Positions 1 to 5,201 of a DNA stretch of 5,201 nucleotides are shown here, piece after piece. Within the stretch, counting starts at the first letter, position 1, and every line of letters begins with the position of its first letter. Under the pieces are notes generated by a model. That model saw nothing but the letters and a program-made list of their open reading frames with translations. It was not told where the DNA came from and did no database searches. The translations under genes were made by a program, and so were the position numbers. The DNA comes from DATBDM01 sp036269915 (lineage in GTDB: Bacteria > Actinomycetota > Thermoleophilia > Solirubrobacterales > Solirubrobacteraceae): NCBI GenBank assembly GCA_036269915.1, contig DATBDM010000028.1, positions 1 to 5,201 on the forward strand. The letters are read 5' to 3'.

Positions 1-444
1 GTGCTCGTCCCCGGCGGTCAGGAGCTCGTCGTCGAGCGCGACGCGGGCGACTACCAGTCCAAGATCGAGGACGGCCCGTGGCCCGCGTTCCCGGCCGACC
101 TCACCTCGATCGCGGTCGCGCTCGCCACCCAGTCGGCCGGCTCGGTGCTGATCTTCGAGAAGATGTTCGAGAACCGCCTGTTCTTCGTGGACAAGCTGAT
201 CTCGATGGGCGCCGAGATCACGATCTGCGACCCGCACCGGGCGATCGTCATCGGTCCGCGACGGCTGCGCGGGCAGCGGCTCTCCTCGCCCGACATCCGG
301 GCCGGCATGGCGATGCTGATCGCCGCGCTGTGCGCCGAAGGGCCGAGCGAGATCCACAACGTGCGCGAGATCGACCGGGGCTACGAGCGCATCGACGAGC
401 GCCTGCGCGCCCTCGGCGCGCAGATCGAGCGCGTCCCCGCCTGA
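1..444 (+). CDS. murA: UDP-N-acetylglucosamine 1-carboxyvinyltransferase (MurA), C-terminal part, 5' truncated
   Basis: MurA transfers enolpyruvate from PEP to UDP-GlcNAc, the first committed step of cytoplasmic peptidoglycan precursor synthesis. Only the last 147 codons are present, against roughly 420 residues for the family, so the GTG at base 1 is an internal Val codon and the gene begins upstream of the window. The fragment aligns by eye with the end of E. coli MurA: FPAD at residues 30-33 matches FPTD (Asp305), SPDIRA at 96-101 matches the Asp369/Arg371 segment, and IDRGYERI at 124-131 carries the Arg397 equivalent (Arg126). The ending RLRALGAQIERV is nearly the E. coli ending. The Cys-bearing PEP loop lies outside the window, so catalytic competence cannot be judged. 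The sequence around residues 45-75 differs clearly from E. coli, so a MurA paralogue within the EPSP-synthase-like fold cannot be excluded. The stop codon is 10 bases before hisZ, suggesting co-transcription. Confidence 0.9.
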   Translation: MLVPGGQELVVERDAGDYQSKIEDGPWPAFPADLTSIAVALATQSAGSVLIFEKMFENRLFFVDKLISMGAEITICDPHRAIVIGPRRLRGQRLSSPDIRAGMAMLIAALCAEGPSEIHNVREIDRGYERIDERLRALGAQIERVPA

Positions 445-454
445 GCCGGCGTCC
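445..454 (+). other. murA-hisZ intergenic gap
   Basis: Ten bases separate the murA stop from the hisZ ATG. There is no room for a promoter, terminator, T-box or his leader-peptide attenuator here. Unless a promoter lies inside murA, hisZ and the genes after it must be read from a transcript that starts upstream. Confidence 0.8.
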
Positions 455-1384
455 ATGATCCACCCGACGCCCAGCGGGACGCGCGACGTGCTCCCCGACG
501 AGATGCGCGAGCTGCGCGCGATCGAGGCGGCGCTGCGCGGGGTGTTCGACGCCCGCGGCTACGGCGAGATCGCCACGCCCGCGCTCGAGTATGAGGAGGT
601 GCTCACGCGCGGGGACCCGGCGGCCGCCGACCCCGCCTACAAGCTCTTCGACGAGCACGGCAACGTGCTCGTGCTGCGCTCGGACATGACGATCCCGATC
701 GCCCGGGTGGTCGGCACCCGCTACGCGACCGCGGACGTCCCGCTGCGGTTCTCCTACGTCGCCGCCGCGTACCGCTCCGTGCGCCCGCAGCGCGGCCAGC
801 AGCGCGAGATGCTGCAGGCCGGCGTCGAGCTGGTGGGCGCGCCGGGGCCCGAGGGCACCGCGGAGGCGCTGATCGTGCTCTGCGAGGCGCTCGGCGCCGC
901 GGGCCTGGAGAACTATCGCGTCGGGCTCGGCGACGCCTCGCTGTACCCGCGCCTGCTCGACCGCGTGGGGGTGCCCGACGCCGCGCGGACGCAGATCGTG
1001 CACGAGCTCGTGACGCGCGACTTCGTCGGCCTCGAGCGCGAGGTGGAGCGCTTCGGCGAGCCGCTGCTGGCGCGGCTGCCGCAGCTGCGCGGCGGTCCCG
1101 AGGTCCTCGACGCCGCCCCGGAGGGCGCGGAGCTCCGGGCGGTGCTCGACCTGCTGCCGTCCGCGGTGGGGGAGCGGGTCATCTTCGACCTCGGCCTCAC
1201 GCACGCCCTGGGCTACTACACGGGCGCGGTGTTCGAGGTCTACGACGCGGGCCTCGGCGCTCCCCTGGGCGGCGGCGGGCGCTATGACGACCTGCTCGGC
1301 CGCTTCGGCCGCCCGCTGCCGGCCTGCGGCTGGGCGCTCAACGTCGAGCGGCTGCACCTCGCGCGTGTAGGCGAGGGACGATGA
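455..1384 (+). CDS. hisZ: ATP phosphoribosyltransferase regulatory subunit HisZ
   Basis: HisZ is a catalytically inactive paralogue of histidyl-tRNA synthetase that binds short-form HisG, forms the active cytoplasmic hetero-oligomer and confers histidine feedback inhibition. The 309 residues show a class II synthetase core: GTRDVLPDE (8-16), LRSDMT (74-79), a motif 2-like stretch with RGQQREMLQAGVE (113-125), YYTGAVFEVY (254-263), GGGGRYDDLLGRFG (272-285) and a motif 3-like WALNVERL (293-300). The C-terminal anticodon-binding domain of HisRS (about 420 residues) is absent. The catalytic-Arg motif of HisRS, RGLDYY in E. coli (Arg259), reads HALGYY here (250-255), arguing against aminoacylation. 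Immediate overlap with a short hisG strongly supports the role. The ATG at 455 places the conserved GTRDVLPDE motif eight residues in, as is usual; no convincing Shine-Dalgarno precedes it, so reinitiation after murA is plausible. A tRNA synthetase is the main alternative and is considered unlikely. Confidence 0.92.
   Translation: MIHPTPSGTRDVLPDEMRELRAIEAALRGVFDARGYGEIATPALEYEEVLTRGDPAAADPAYKLFDEHGNVLVLRSDMTIPIARVVGTRYATADVPLRFSYVAAAYRSVRPQRGQQREMLQAGVELVGAPGPEGTAEALIVLCEALGAAGLENYRVGLGDASLYPRLLDRVGVPDAARTQIVHELVTRDFVGLEREVERFGEPLLARLPQLRGGPEVLDAAPEGAELRAVLDLLPSAVGERVIFDLGLTHALGYYTGAVFEVYDAGLGAPLGGGGRYDDLLGRFGRPLPACGWALNVERLHLARVGEGR
1373..1377 (+). promoter_or_regulatory. Possible ribosome binding site for hisG
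   Basis: GAGGG lies three bases before the hisG ATG at 1381, inside the end of hisZ. Complementarity is fair but the spacing is shorter than optimal, so coupling to the terminating hisZ ribosome through the ATGA overlap may matter more. Confidence 0.35.
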
Positions 1385-2016
1385 GCGGGCTCGGCGGGCT
1401 GCGGCTCGCGGTCCCGCGCGGGGCGCTGCTGGGGGAGACGCTCGACCTGCTCGACGGCCTCGGCATCGACACCGCCGAGGTCCGCGGCAACGACCGCAGG
1501 CTCCTCTTCGAGGACGCCGGGATCGTCACGATGCGCCCGAGCGACGTGCCGACCTACGTCGAGGCCGGCGCGGCGGACATCGGGATCACGGGCAAGGACG
1601 TGCTCGCCGAGCAGGGCGAGCGCGACGTCTACGAGCTGCTCGACCTCGGCTTCGGACCGTGCCGGATGGTGTTCGCGACCGTCGACGGCGACGATCCGGC
1701 CGCGGAGGCGCTGCGCCGCCTCGGCGTCATGCGGATCGCGACCAAGTACCCGAAGATCGCGCTCGCCTACTTCGAGCACACCGGCCGTCAGGTCGAGATC
1801 GTCGAGGTCAGGGGGTCGGTCGAGCTCGCGCCGCTGACCGGCCTCGTCGAGGGCATCGTCGATCTATCCGCGACCGGCACGACCCTGCGCGAGAACGGGC
1901 TCGTGATCCGCGAGGAGATCTCGGCCTCGACCGCCCGGCTGATCGCCAACCCGGTTGCCCACAAGCTCAAGGCCGAGGCCCTCGACGCGCTCGTGGAGCG
2001 CATCCGTGGCCGCTGA
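1381..2016 (+). CDS. hisG: ATP phosphoribosyltransferase catalytic subunit, short form (HisG-S)
   Basis: HisG condenses ATP with PRPP to phosphoribosyl-ATP, the first and flux-controlling step of histidine synthesis. The 211-residue protein has the two-lobed periplasmic-binding-protein-like catalytic core: LAVPRGAL (9-16), RPSDVPTYVEAGAADIGITG (52-71), RIATKYP (118-124), and the PRPP-binding segment from Glu148 through GIVDLSATGTTL (158-169) to the ENGL turn (171-174). It ends after the core. The C-terminal ACT-like regulatory domain of long HisG (about 290-300 residues) is missing, so it should require HisZ, which is encoded just upstream. The ATG at 1381 overlaps the hisZ stop as ATGA, giving translational coupling that would suit 1:1 subunit supply; GAGGG at 1373-1377 is a close-spaced possible ribosome site. 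All expected motifs are present and the frame is intact. Confidence 0.97.
   Translation: MSGLGGLRLAVPRGALLGETLDLLDGLGIDTAEVRGNDRRLLFEDAGIVTMRPSDVPTYVEAGAADIGITGKDVLAEQGERDVYELLDLGFGPCRMVFATVDGDDPAAEALRRLGVMRIATKYPKIALAYFEHTGRQVEIVEVRGSVELAPLTGLVEGIVDLSATGTTLRENGLVIREEISASTARLIANPVAHKLKAEALDALVERIRGR
1995..1998 (+). promoter_or_regulatory. Ribosome binding site deciding the hisD start
   Basis: GGAG, inside the hisG coding sequence, lies seven bases before the GTG at 2006. It is a proper anti-Shine-Dalgarno match at good spacing, and it selects GTG 2006 over the in-frame ATG at 1955. The 11-base overlap with hisG suggests partly independent initiation of hisD. Inference from spacing only. Confidence 0.6.
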
Positions 2017-3235
2017 GCGGATCCGCTGCGACGCCGCCGGCGCGGCCGCGGCCGCCGCGCGCGTGCGGGCGCTGGTGCCGCCGGGCGCCTCGGTCGCCGA
2101 GCCCGTCGCGGCGATCCTCGCCGACGTGCGGGCGCGCGGCGACGCCGCGGTGCTCGAGCTCGAGCGGCGCTTCGGTGGCGGCGACGGACCGCTGCGCGTG
2201 CCTGCCGCCGAGCTCGAGGCGGCTGCCGCGGCGCTCGACGAGGACCTGCGCGGCGGCCTCGAGACCGCGATCGCCAACGTCGGCGCGGTCGCCGCGGCCG
2301 GCCTGGGGGACGACCGCGCGGTCGACCTCGAGCAGGGCCAGCGCGTGACGGTGCGCGAGGTCCCGGTCCGCCGCGCGGCGGTCTACGCCCCTGGCGGGCG
2401 CAACCCGTATCCCTCCTCGGTGGTCATGGGCGCGGTCACCGCGCGCGTCGCCGGGGTCGAGGAGGTCGTCGTCGTCGCCCCGCCGCACCCGGTGATCCTG
2501 GGCGCCGCGGCGCTGTGCGGGATCGAGGAGGTCTACCGGATGGGTGGCGCGCAGGCCGTGGGGGCCCTCGCCTATGGGACCGCGAGCGTGCCGCGCGTGG
2601 ACGTGATCGTCGGCCCCGGCTCGCTGTGGGTCCAGGAGGCCAAGCGCCAGGTCGCCGACGCGGTCGGGATCGACGGCTTCGCCGGGCCGAGCGACCTCAC
2701 CCTGATCGTCTCGGGCGAGGCCGACCTCGAGCCGCTGGCGCTCGACCTGCTCGCCCAGGCCGAGCACGGCGAGGGCTCGCTCGTGGTGGCCGTCTCCGAT
2801 GACGCGAGCGTGCTCGACACGCTCGCGCCGCGGCTCGGCGACACGCCCGGGCCGGCGGTGCTGGTCGAGGTGGCCGATCTCGATGCGGCGCTGGCCTTCG
2901 CCGAGGCGCTCGCGCCCGAGCACCTGCAGCTCGCGGGCGCGGACGCCGAGGCGCTCGCGCCGCGGGTGCGCAGCGCCGGCTGCCTGTTCGTGGGCGCGGC
3001 GAGCGGCACCGCGTTCGGCGACTACGTCGCCGGTTCGAACCACGTCCTGCCCACCGACGGCGCCGCGCGCTTCGCCTCCGGGCTCTCCGTGCGGCACTTC
3101 CGCCGGACGATGCACGAGGTCCGCGTGGGGGCGGCCGCTGGGGCGCTCGCGCGCGCCGGCGTGCCGATCGCGGAGGCCGAGGGCTTCGCCGGTCACGCCG
3201 CCTCGATGCAGATCCGCGAGAATCCAGCGCCGTGA
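2006..3235 (+). CDS. hisD: Histidinol dehydrogenase (HisD)
   Basis: HisD is a zinc- and NAD-dependent cytosolic enzyme that oxidises L-histidinol through the aldehyde to L-histidine, the last two pathway steps. The product has 409 residues (E. coli 434). Visible motifs include YAPGG and YPSSVVM (127-141), GGAQAVGALAYG (180-191), GPSD (227-230), QAEHG (251-255), PEHLQL (304-309), GDYVAGSNHVLPT (338-350) and EGFAGH (392-397). By comparison with E. coli, the zinc ligands are Gln251, His254, Asp339 and His397, and the catalytic pair is Glu305-His306. NAD contacts Tyr127 and Gln183 are kept, but the GPGN motif is GPGS (203-206), replacing the Asn211 equivalent with Ser. The start chosen is GTG at 2006: it has GGAG at 1995-1998 seven bases upstream and gives a family-like N-terminus. 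An in-frame ATG at 1955 would only add a low-complexity Ser/Arg/Pro stretch read from inside hisG. It overlaps hisG by 11 bases and hisB by 4. Confidence 0.97.
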   Translation: MAAERIRCDAAGAAAAAARVRALVPPGASVAEPVAAILADVRARGDAAVLELERRFGGGDGPLRVPAAELEAAAAALDEDLRGGLETAIANVGAVAAAGLGDDRAVDLEQGQRVTVREVPVRRAAVYAPGGRNPYPSSVVMGAVTARVAGVEEVVVVAPPHPVILGAAALCGIEEVYRMGGAQAVGALAYGTASVPRVDVIVGPGSLWVQEAKRQVADAVGIDGFAGPSDLTLIVSGEADLEPLALDLLAQAEHGEGSLVVAVSDDASVLDTLAPRLGDTPGPAVLVEVADLDAALAFAEALAPEHLQLAGADAEALAPRVRSAGCLFVGAASGTAFGDYVAGSNHVLPTDGAARFASGLSVRHFRRTMHEVRVGAAAGALARAGVPIAEAEGFAGHAASMQIRENPAP

Positions 3236-3831
3236 GCAGCCGCACCGCGCAGATCTCCCGCACCACGGGCGAGACCGACGTCTCGCTCGACCTCGGCCTG
3301 GACGGCTCCGGGGCCGGCTCCCGCGCCACGGGCGTCGGCTTCCTCGACCACATGCTCGACCTGCTCGCCCGCCACGGGCGCCTCGACCTCGCGGTGAGCG
3401 TGACCGGCGACCTGCAGACCGGCTCGCATCACACCGTCGAGGACACGGGGATCGTCCTCGGCCAGGCGCTGCACGCCGCGCTCGGCGAGCGCCGTGGCAT
3501 CACCCGCTACGGCCACGCCGTCGTGCCGATGGACGAGGCGCGCGCCGCCTGTGCGATCGACCTCTCCGGCCGCCCGCTGGCGGTCATCGAGGGCTTCGCG
3601 CGCCTGCCGGCGGGCGAGATCGCCGGCTTCGAGCACGAGGCCGCGGAGGAGTTCTTCCGCGCGGTCACGAGCGCGGCGCGGATCACGCTGCACCTCGAGC
3701 TCCAGGCGGGGACGAACGCGCACCACATGATCGAGGCCTGCTTCAAGGCGTTCGCCCGCGCGCTGCGCGCGGCGGTGGCGATCGACCCGACCGAGACCGG
3801 CGTGCCCTCGACCAAGGGGACGCTGGCGTGA
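3232..3831 (+). CDS. hisB: Imidazoleglycerol-phosphate dehydratase (HisB), monofunctional
   Basis: HisB dehydrates imidazole-glycerol phosphate to imidazole-acetol phosphate, using a dinuclear manganese site in a 24-subunit cytoplasmic shell. The 199 residues match the stand-alone dehydratase domain; the N-terminal HAD phosphatase of E. coli-type bifunctional HisB is absent, so histidinol phosphate must be dephosphorylated by a separate enzyme. Visible family motifs are GFLDHML (36-42), HHTVEDTGI (66-74), RYGHAVVPMDEA (92-103), SGRPL (112-116), EEFFRA (139-144), NAHHMIEACFKAFARAL (162-178) and the C-terminal PSTKGTL (192-198). Likely metal ligands include His40, His66, His67, Glu70, Glu102, His164, His165 and Glu168. 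The GTG at 3232 overlaps the hisD stop (GTGA). Ribosome-site complementarity is weak (GAG at 3218-3220), consistent with coupling. hisC, which often lies between hisD and hisB in actinobacteria, is not here. Confidence 0.97.
   Translation: MSSRTAQISRTTGETDVSLDLGLDGSGAGSRATGVGFLDHMLDLLARHGRLDLAVSVTGDLQTGSHHTVEDTGIVLGQALHAALGERRGITRYGHAVVPMDEARAACAIDLSGRPLAVIEGFARLPAGEIAGFEHEAAEEFFRAVTSAARITLHLELQAGTNAHHMIEACFKAFARALRAAVAIDPTETGVPSTKGTLA
3814..3820 (+). promoter_or_regulatory. Ribosome binding site for hisH
   Basis: AAGGGGA, within the last codons of hisB, lies seven bases before the GTG at 3828. It can pair with the 16S rRNA tail using one G-U wobble. It is the best-looking ribosome site in the window and fixes the hisH start at the GTGA overlap. 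It also encodes the conserved Thr-Lys-Gly of the HisB C-terminus, so it is constrained at both levels. Confidence 0.55.
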
Positions 3832-4439
3832 TCGCGATCGTCGACTACGGGATGGGCAACAAGCGCTCGGTCGAGAAGGCGCTCGAGCACGTCGGCGCCC
3901 AGCCGCGGATCACCGCCGACCACGACGAGATCCGCGCCGCCGCCGCGGTCATCCTGCCGGGCGTGGGGGCGTTTCCCGAAGCGATGCGGCGGCTGCGCGC
4001 GTCCGGGCTGGACCGCGTGGTGGCCGACGTCGCGGGCTCCGGCACGCCCCTGCTGGGGATCTGCCTAGGCATGCAGCTGCTGTTCGGGTCGACGACCGAG
4101 CACGAGGGCGCCGCCGGGCTCGGCCTGCTCGAGGGCGAGGTGACCGCGCTCGCGGCCCCGAAGCTGCCGCACATCGGCTGGAACGAGGTCGCCTTCGAGC
4201 GCCACGGCGCGTTGACCGAGGGCCTCGGCGACGCGGCGGCCTTCTACCACGTGCACTCGTTCGTCTGCCGCCCTGCGGTCGAGGACGACGTCGTCGGGCG
4301 CGGCGACTACGGCGAGCGCTTCGTCTCGATCGTCGAGCGCGGGAGCGTGATGGGCGCCCAGTTCCACCCCGAGAAGTCCTCGCGCGACGGGCTCGCCCTG
4401 CTGCGCAACTTCGCCGCGCTGGCGCGGGTCCCGGCGTGA
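3828..4439 (+). CDS. hisH: Imidazole glycerol phosphate synthase, glutaminase subunit (HisH)
   Basis: HisH hydrolyses glutamine and channels ammonia to HisF, which converts PRFAR to imidazole-glycerol phosphate and AICAR; the AICAR returns to purine synthesis. The 203-residue protein is a class I glutamine amidotransferase. It begins with IAIVDYGMGN (2-11) and has the oxyanion-loop segment LPGVGAFPEAM (43-53), the nucleophile elbow GICLGMQLLFG with Cys79 (77-87), LPHIGWNEV (113-121), and FHPEKS with His180 and Glu182 completing the triad. The length is normal. The start is GTG at 3828, overlapping the hisB stop as GTGA, with AAGGGGA at 3814-3820 seven bases upstream. The frame stays open far upstream across hisB and into hisD, but that translation is Arg/Pro-rich and meaningless. 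HisH is inactive without HisF; no hisF is in the window, so it is expected downstream or elsewhere. Confidence 0.97.
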   Translation: MIAIVDYGMGNKRSVEKALEHVGAQPRITADHDEIRAAAAVILPGVGAFPEAMRRLRASGLDRVVADVAGSGTPLLGICLGMQLLFGSTTEHEGAAGLGLLEGEVTALAAPKLPHIGWNEVAFERHGALTEGLGDAAAFYHVHSFVCRPAVEDDVVGRGDYGERFVSIVERGSVMGAQFHPEKSSRDGLALLRNFAALARVPA

Positions 4440-5170
4440 TCCTCTACCCGGCGATCGACATCATGGACGGCCACGCCGTCCGGCTCGTCCAGGGCCGCTT
4501 CGAGGATGCGACGCAGTACGCCGACGATCCGCTCGAGGCCGCGCTCTCGTGGGTCCAGGCCGGGGCGAAGTTCCTGCACGTCGTGGACCTCGACGGTGCC
4601 AAGGCGGGGGAGCCGGTGTCGCTCGACCACGTGCGCCGGATCGTCCAGAACGCGGGCGTGCCAGTGCAGTACGGCGGCGGGCTGCGGACCGTCGAGGCGG
4701 TGCGCGACGCCGTCCGCGCGGGCGCCGAGCGCGTGATCGTCGGCACCCAGGCGTTCCGCGACGTCGACTTCCTCGACGACTGCCTCGCGGCCTTCGGCCC
4801 GCGCGTGGTCGTCTCCGTCGACGCGCGCGGCGGCCACGTCGCCACCGCCGGCTGGACGCAGACCACGGAGCTGCCGGCGGAGGACGCGATCCGGCGCCTC
4901 GGCGCGCGCGGCGTGCGCTCGTTCGTCTACACGAGCGTGGATCGCGACGGCGGGCTCCAGGGACCCGACCTCGACGAGGTCCGGCGGGTGGCGGCCGCGG
5001 TGCGCGGGCGCTTTCTGTACTCGGGCGGGATCGGCTCGGTCGAGCACCTGAGCGCGCTGCACGAGCTGCGCCGGGTCAACCTCGCCGGCGTGATCGCCGG
5101 CAAGGCGCTCTACGAGCGCCGCTTCAGCGTCGCCGAGGGCCAGGCGGCGCTCGACGGTCGCGCTGGGTAG
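4436..5170 (+). CDS. hisA: ProFAR isomerase (HisA)
   Basis: HisA performs the Amadori rearrangement of ProFAR to PRFAR, the step before the HisFH synthase. The 244 residues form a (beta/alpha)8 barrel of usual length: LYPAIDIMDGHAVRLVQG (3-20), HVVDLDGAKAG (48-58), QYGGGLRT (78-85), VGTQAF (102-107), VSVDARGG (126-133), VYTSVDRDGGLQGPDL (164-179), SGGIGS (196-201) and AGVIAGKALYERRF (217-230). The predicted general acid/base pair is Asp8 and Asp129, with Thr166 matching Thr164 of the Thermotoga enzyme. The bifunctional actinobacterial HisA/TrpF enzyme PriA has an RGW motif (Arg143, Trp145 in M. tuberculosis). Here the site reads AGW (138-140), keeping the Trp but not the Arg, so plain HisA is favoured. 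GTG at 4436 overlaps the hisH stop; the first downstream ATG (4463) would delete Asp8, so GTG must be the start. No clear Shine-Dalgarno is seen. Confidence 0.95.
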   Translation: MILYPAIDIMDGHAVRLVQGRFEDATQYADDPLEAALSWVQAGAKFLHVVDLDGAKAGEPVSLDHVRRIVQNAGVPVQYGGGLRTVEAVRDAVRAGAERVIVGTQAFRDVDFLDDCLAAFGPRVVVSVDARGGHVATAGWTQTTELPAEDAIRRLGARGVRSFVYTSVDRDGGLQGPDLDEVRRVAAAVRGRFLYSGGIGSVEHLSALHELRRVNLAGVIAGKALYERRFSVAEGQAALDGRAG

Positions 5171-5201
5171 CGGCGGCGCGAGGATCAACCCCGGCTGGGT
5201 A
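5171..5201. other. Non-coding tail after hisA, cut by window edge
   Basis: These 31 bases follow the hisA TAG stop. No ATG or GTG start is present on the + strand. The last bases can form a four-pair stem (5188-5191 with 5197-5200) around a five-base loop, but no T-run is visible before the window ends, so a terminator cannot be called. Whether hisF follows is not visible. Unlike every other his junction here, the next gene does not overlap hisA. Confidence 0.5.

Noticed and set aside
248..1357. Long antisense open frame (369 codons) opposite murA and hisZ
   Set aside because: It lies opposite genes with clear family motifs, its translation is Arg/Ala/His-rich without recognisable motifs, and long antisense frames are expected when third positions are nearly all G or C.
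455..1384. Histidyl-tRNA synthetase (hisS) instead of hisZ
   Set aside because: Only 309 residues, no anticodon-binding domain, the HisRS catalytic RGLDYY motif is changed to HALGYY, and it is fused in operon with a short hisG.
1955..2005. Earlier ATG for hisD at 1955
   Set aside because: It adds 17 residues read from hisG in another frame with a Ser/Arg/Pro bias; GTG 2006 has GGAG at proper spacing and a family-like N-terminus.
1967..3196. Antisense open frame (409 codons) opposite hisD
   Set aside because: It mirrors the codon structure of hisD, and its Arg/Gly/His-rich translation has no motif; a GC-composition shadow.
2799..3827. Upstream extension of the hisH frame across hisB into hisD, suggesting a fusion protein
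   Set aside because: The extension is Arg/Pro-rich noise overlapping two motif-complete genes; HisH homology begins exactly at the GTG at 3828, which has a good ribosome site.
4307..5188. Antisense open frame (293 codons) opposite hisA and the end of hisH
   Set aside because: Same compositional effect; the sense strand carries full HisA and HisH motifs and the antisense product resembles nothing.
5188..5201. Small hairpin at the window end as a hisA terminator
   Set aside because: Only four pairs, no T-run visible, and the window stops at once; such stems are common by chance at this GC content.
5162..5201. Eight-base direct repeat GCTGGGTA at 5162-5169 and 5194-5201
   Set aside because: Only two short copies, one of which includes the hisA stop region; too short to support an attachment site or operator.
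1..5201. Search for a novel system, mobile element, CRISPR, RNA gene or riboswitch
   Set aside because: Nearly every base is accounted for by seven recognisable housekeeping genes; the non-coding total is about 41 bases and shows no supporting structure.

Overview
The window is a tightly packed, single-strand stretch of a very GC-rich bacterial chromosome. Third codon positions are almost all G or C, and GTG starts are frequent. It holds the 3' end of a murA-type gene followed by six histidine-biosynthesis genes in the order hisZ-hisG-hisD-hisB-hisH-hisA, all on the + strand. Base composition, GTG starts and the style of the proteins suggest a high-GC actinobacterium. Short HisG paired with HisZ, and a HisA without the PriA-type arginine, point away from Streptomyces/Mycobacterium-like actinomycetes and perhaps towards a deep-branching class such as Thermoleophilia. 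That placement is inference from memory of families, not a search result.

Layout: 1-444 is the C-terminal third of MurA (peptidoglycan precursor synthesis), cut by the window edge. After a 10-base gap come hisZ (455-1384) and hisG (1381-2016), the regulatory and catalytic subunits of ATP phosphoribosyltransferase, which makes the first pathway step. Next are hisD (2006-3235, last two oxidations to histidine), hisB (3232-3831, imidazoleglycerol-phosphate dehydratase), hisH (3828-4439, glutaminase subunit of the HisFH synthase) and hisA (4436-5170, ProFAR isomerase). Each his gene overlaps the next by 4 bases (ATGA or GTGA), except hisG/hisD, which overlap by 11. The last 31 bases (5171-5201) are non-coding as far as can be seen.

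Together these genes cover PRPP + ATP to phosphoribosyl-ATP (HisZG), the HisA isomerisation, the glutaminase half of the HisH/HisF reaction, the HisB dehydration and the HisD oxidation. Missing from the window are hisF (HisH's obligate partner, perhaps just downstream), hisC, hisI/hisE and the histidinol-phosphate phosphatase. hisC is notable because it commonly sits between hisD and hisB in actinobacteria, whereas here those two genes overlap directly. No promoter, attenuator, riboswitch, mobile element, RNA gene or CRISPR is visible. The region is essentially ordinary housekeeping metabolism. The points most worth a second look are a Ser in place of a conserved NAD-contact Asn in HisD, the missing hisC, and the murA-his linkage.
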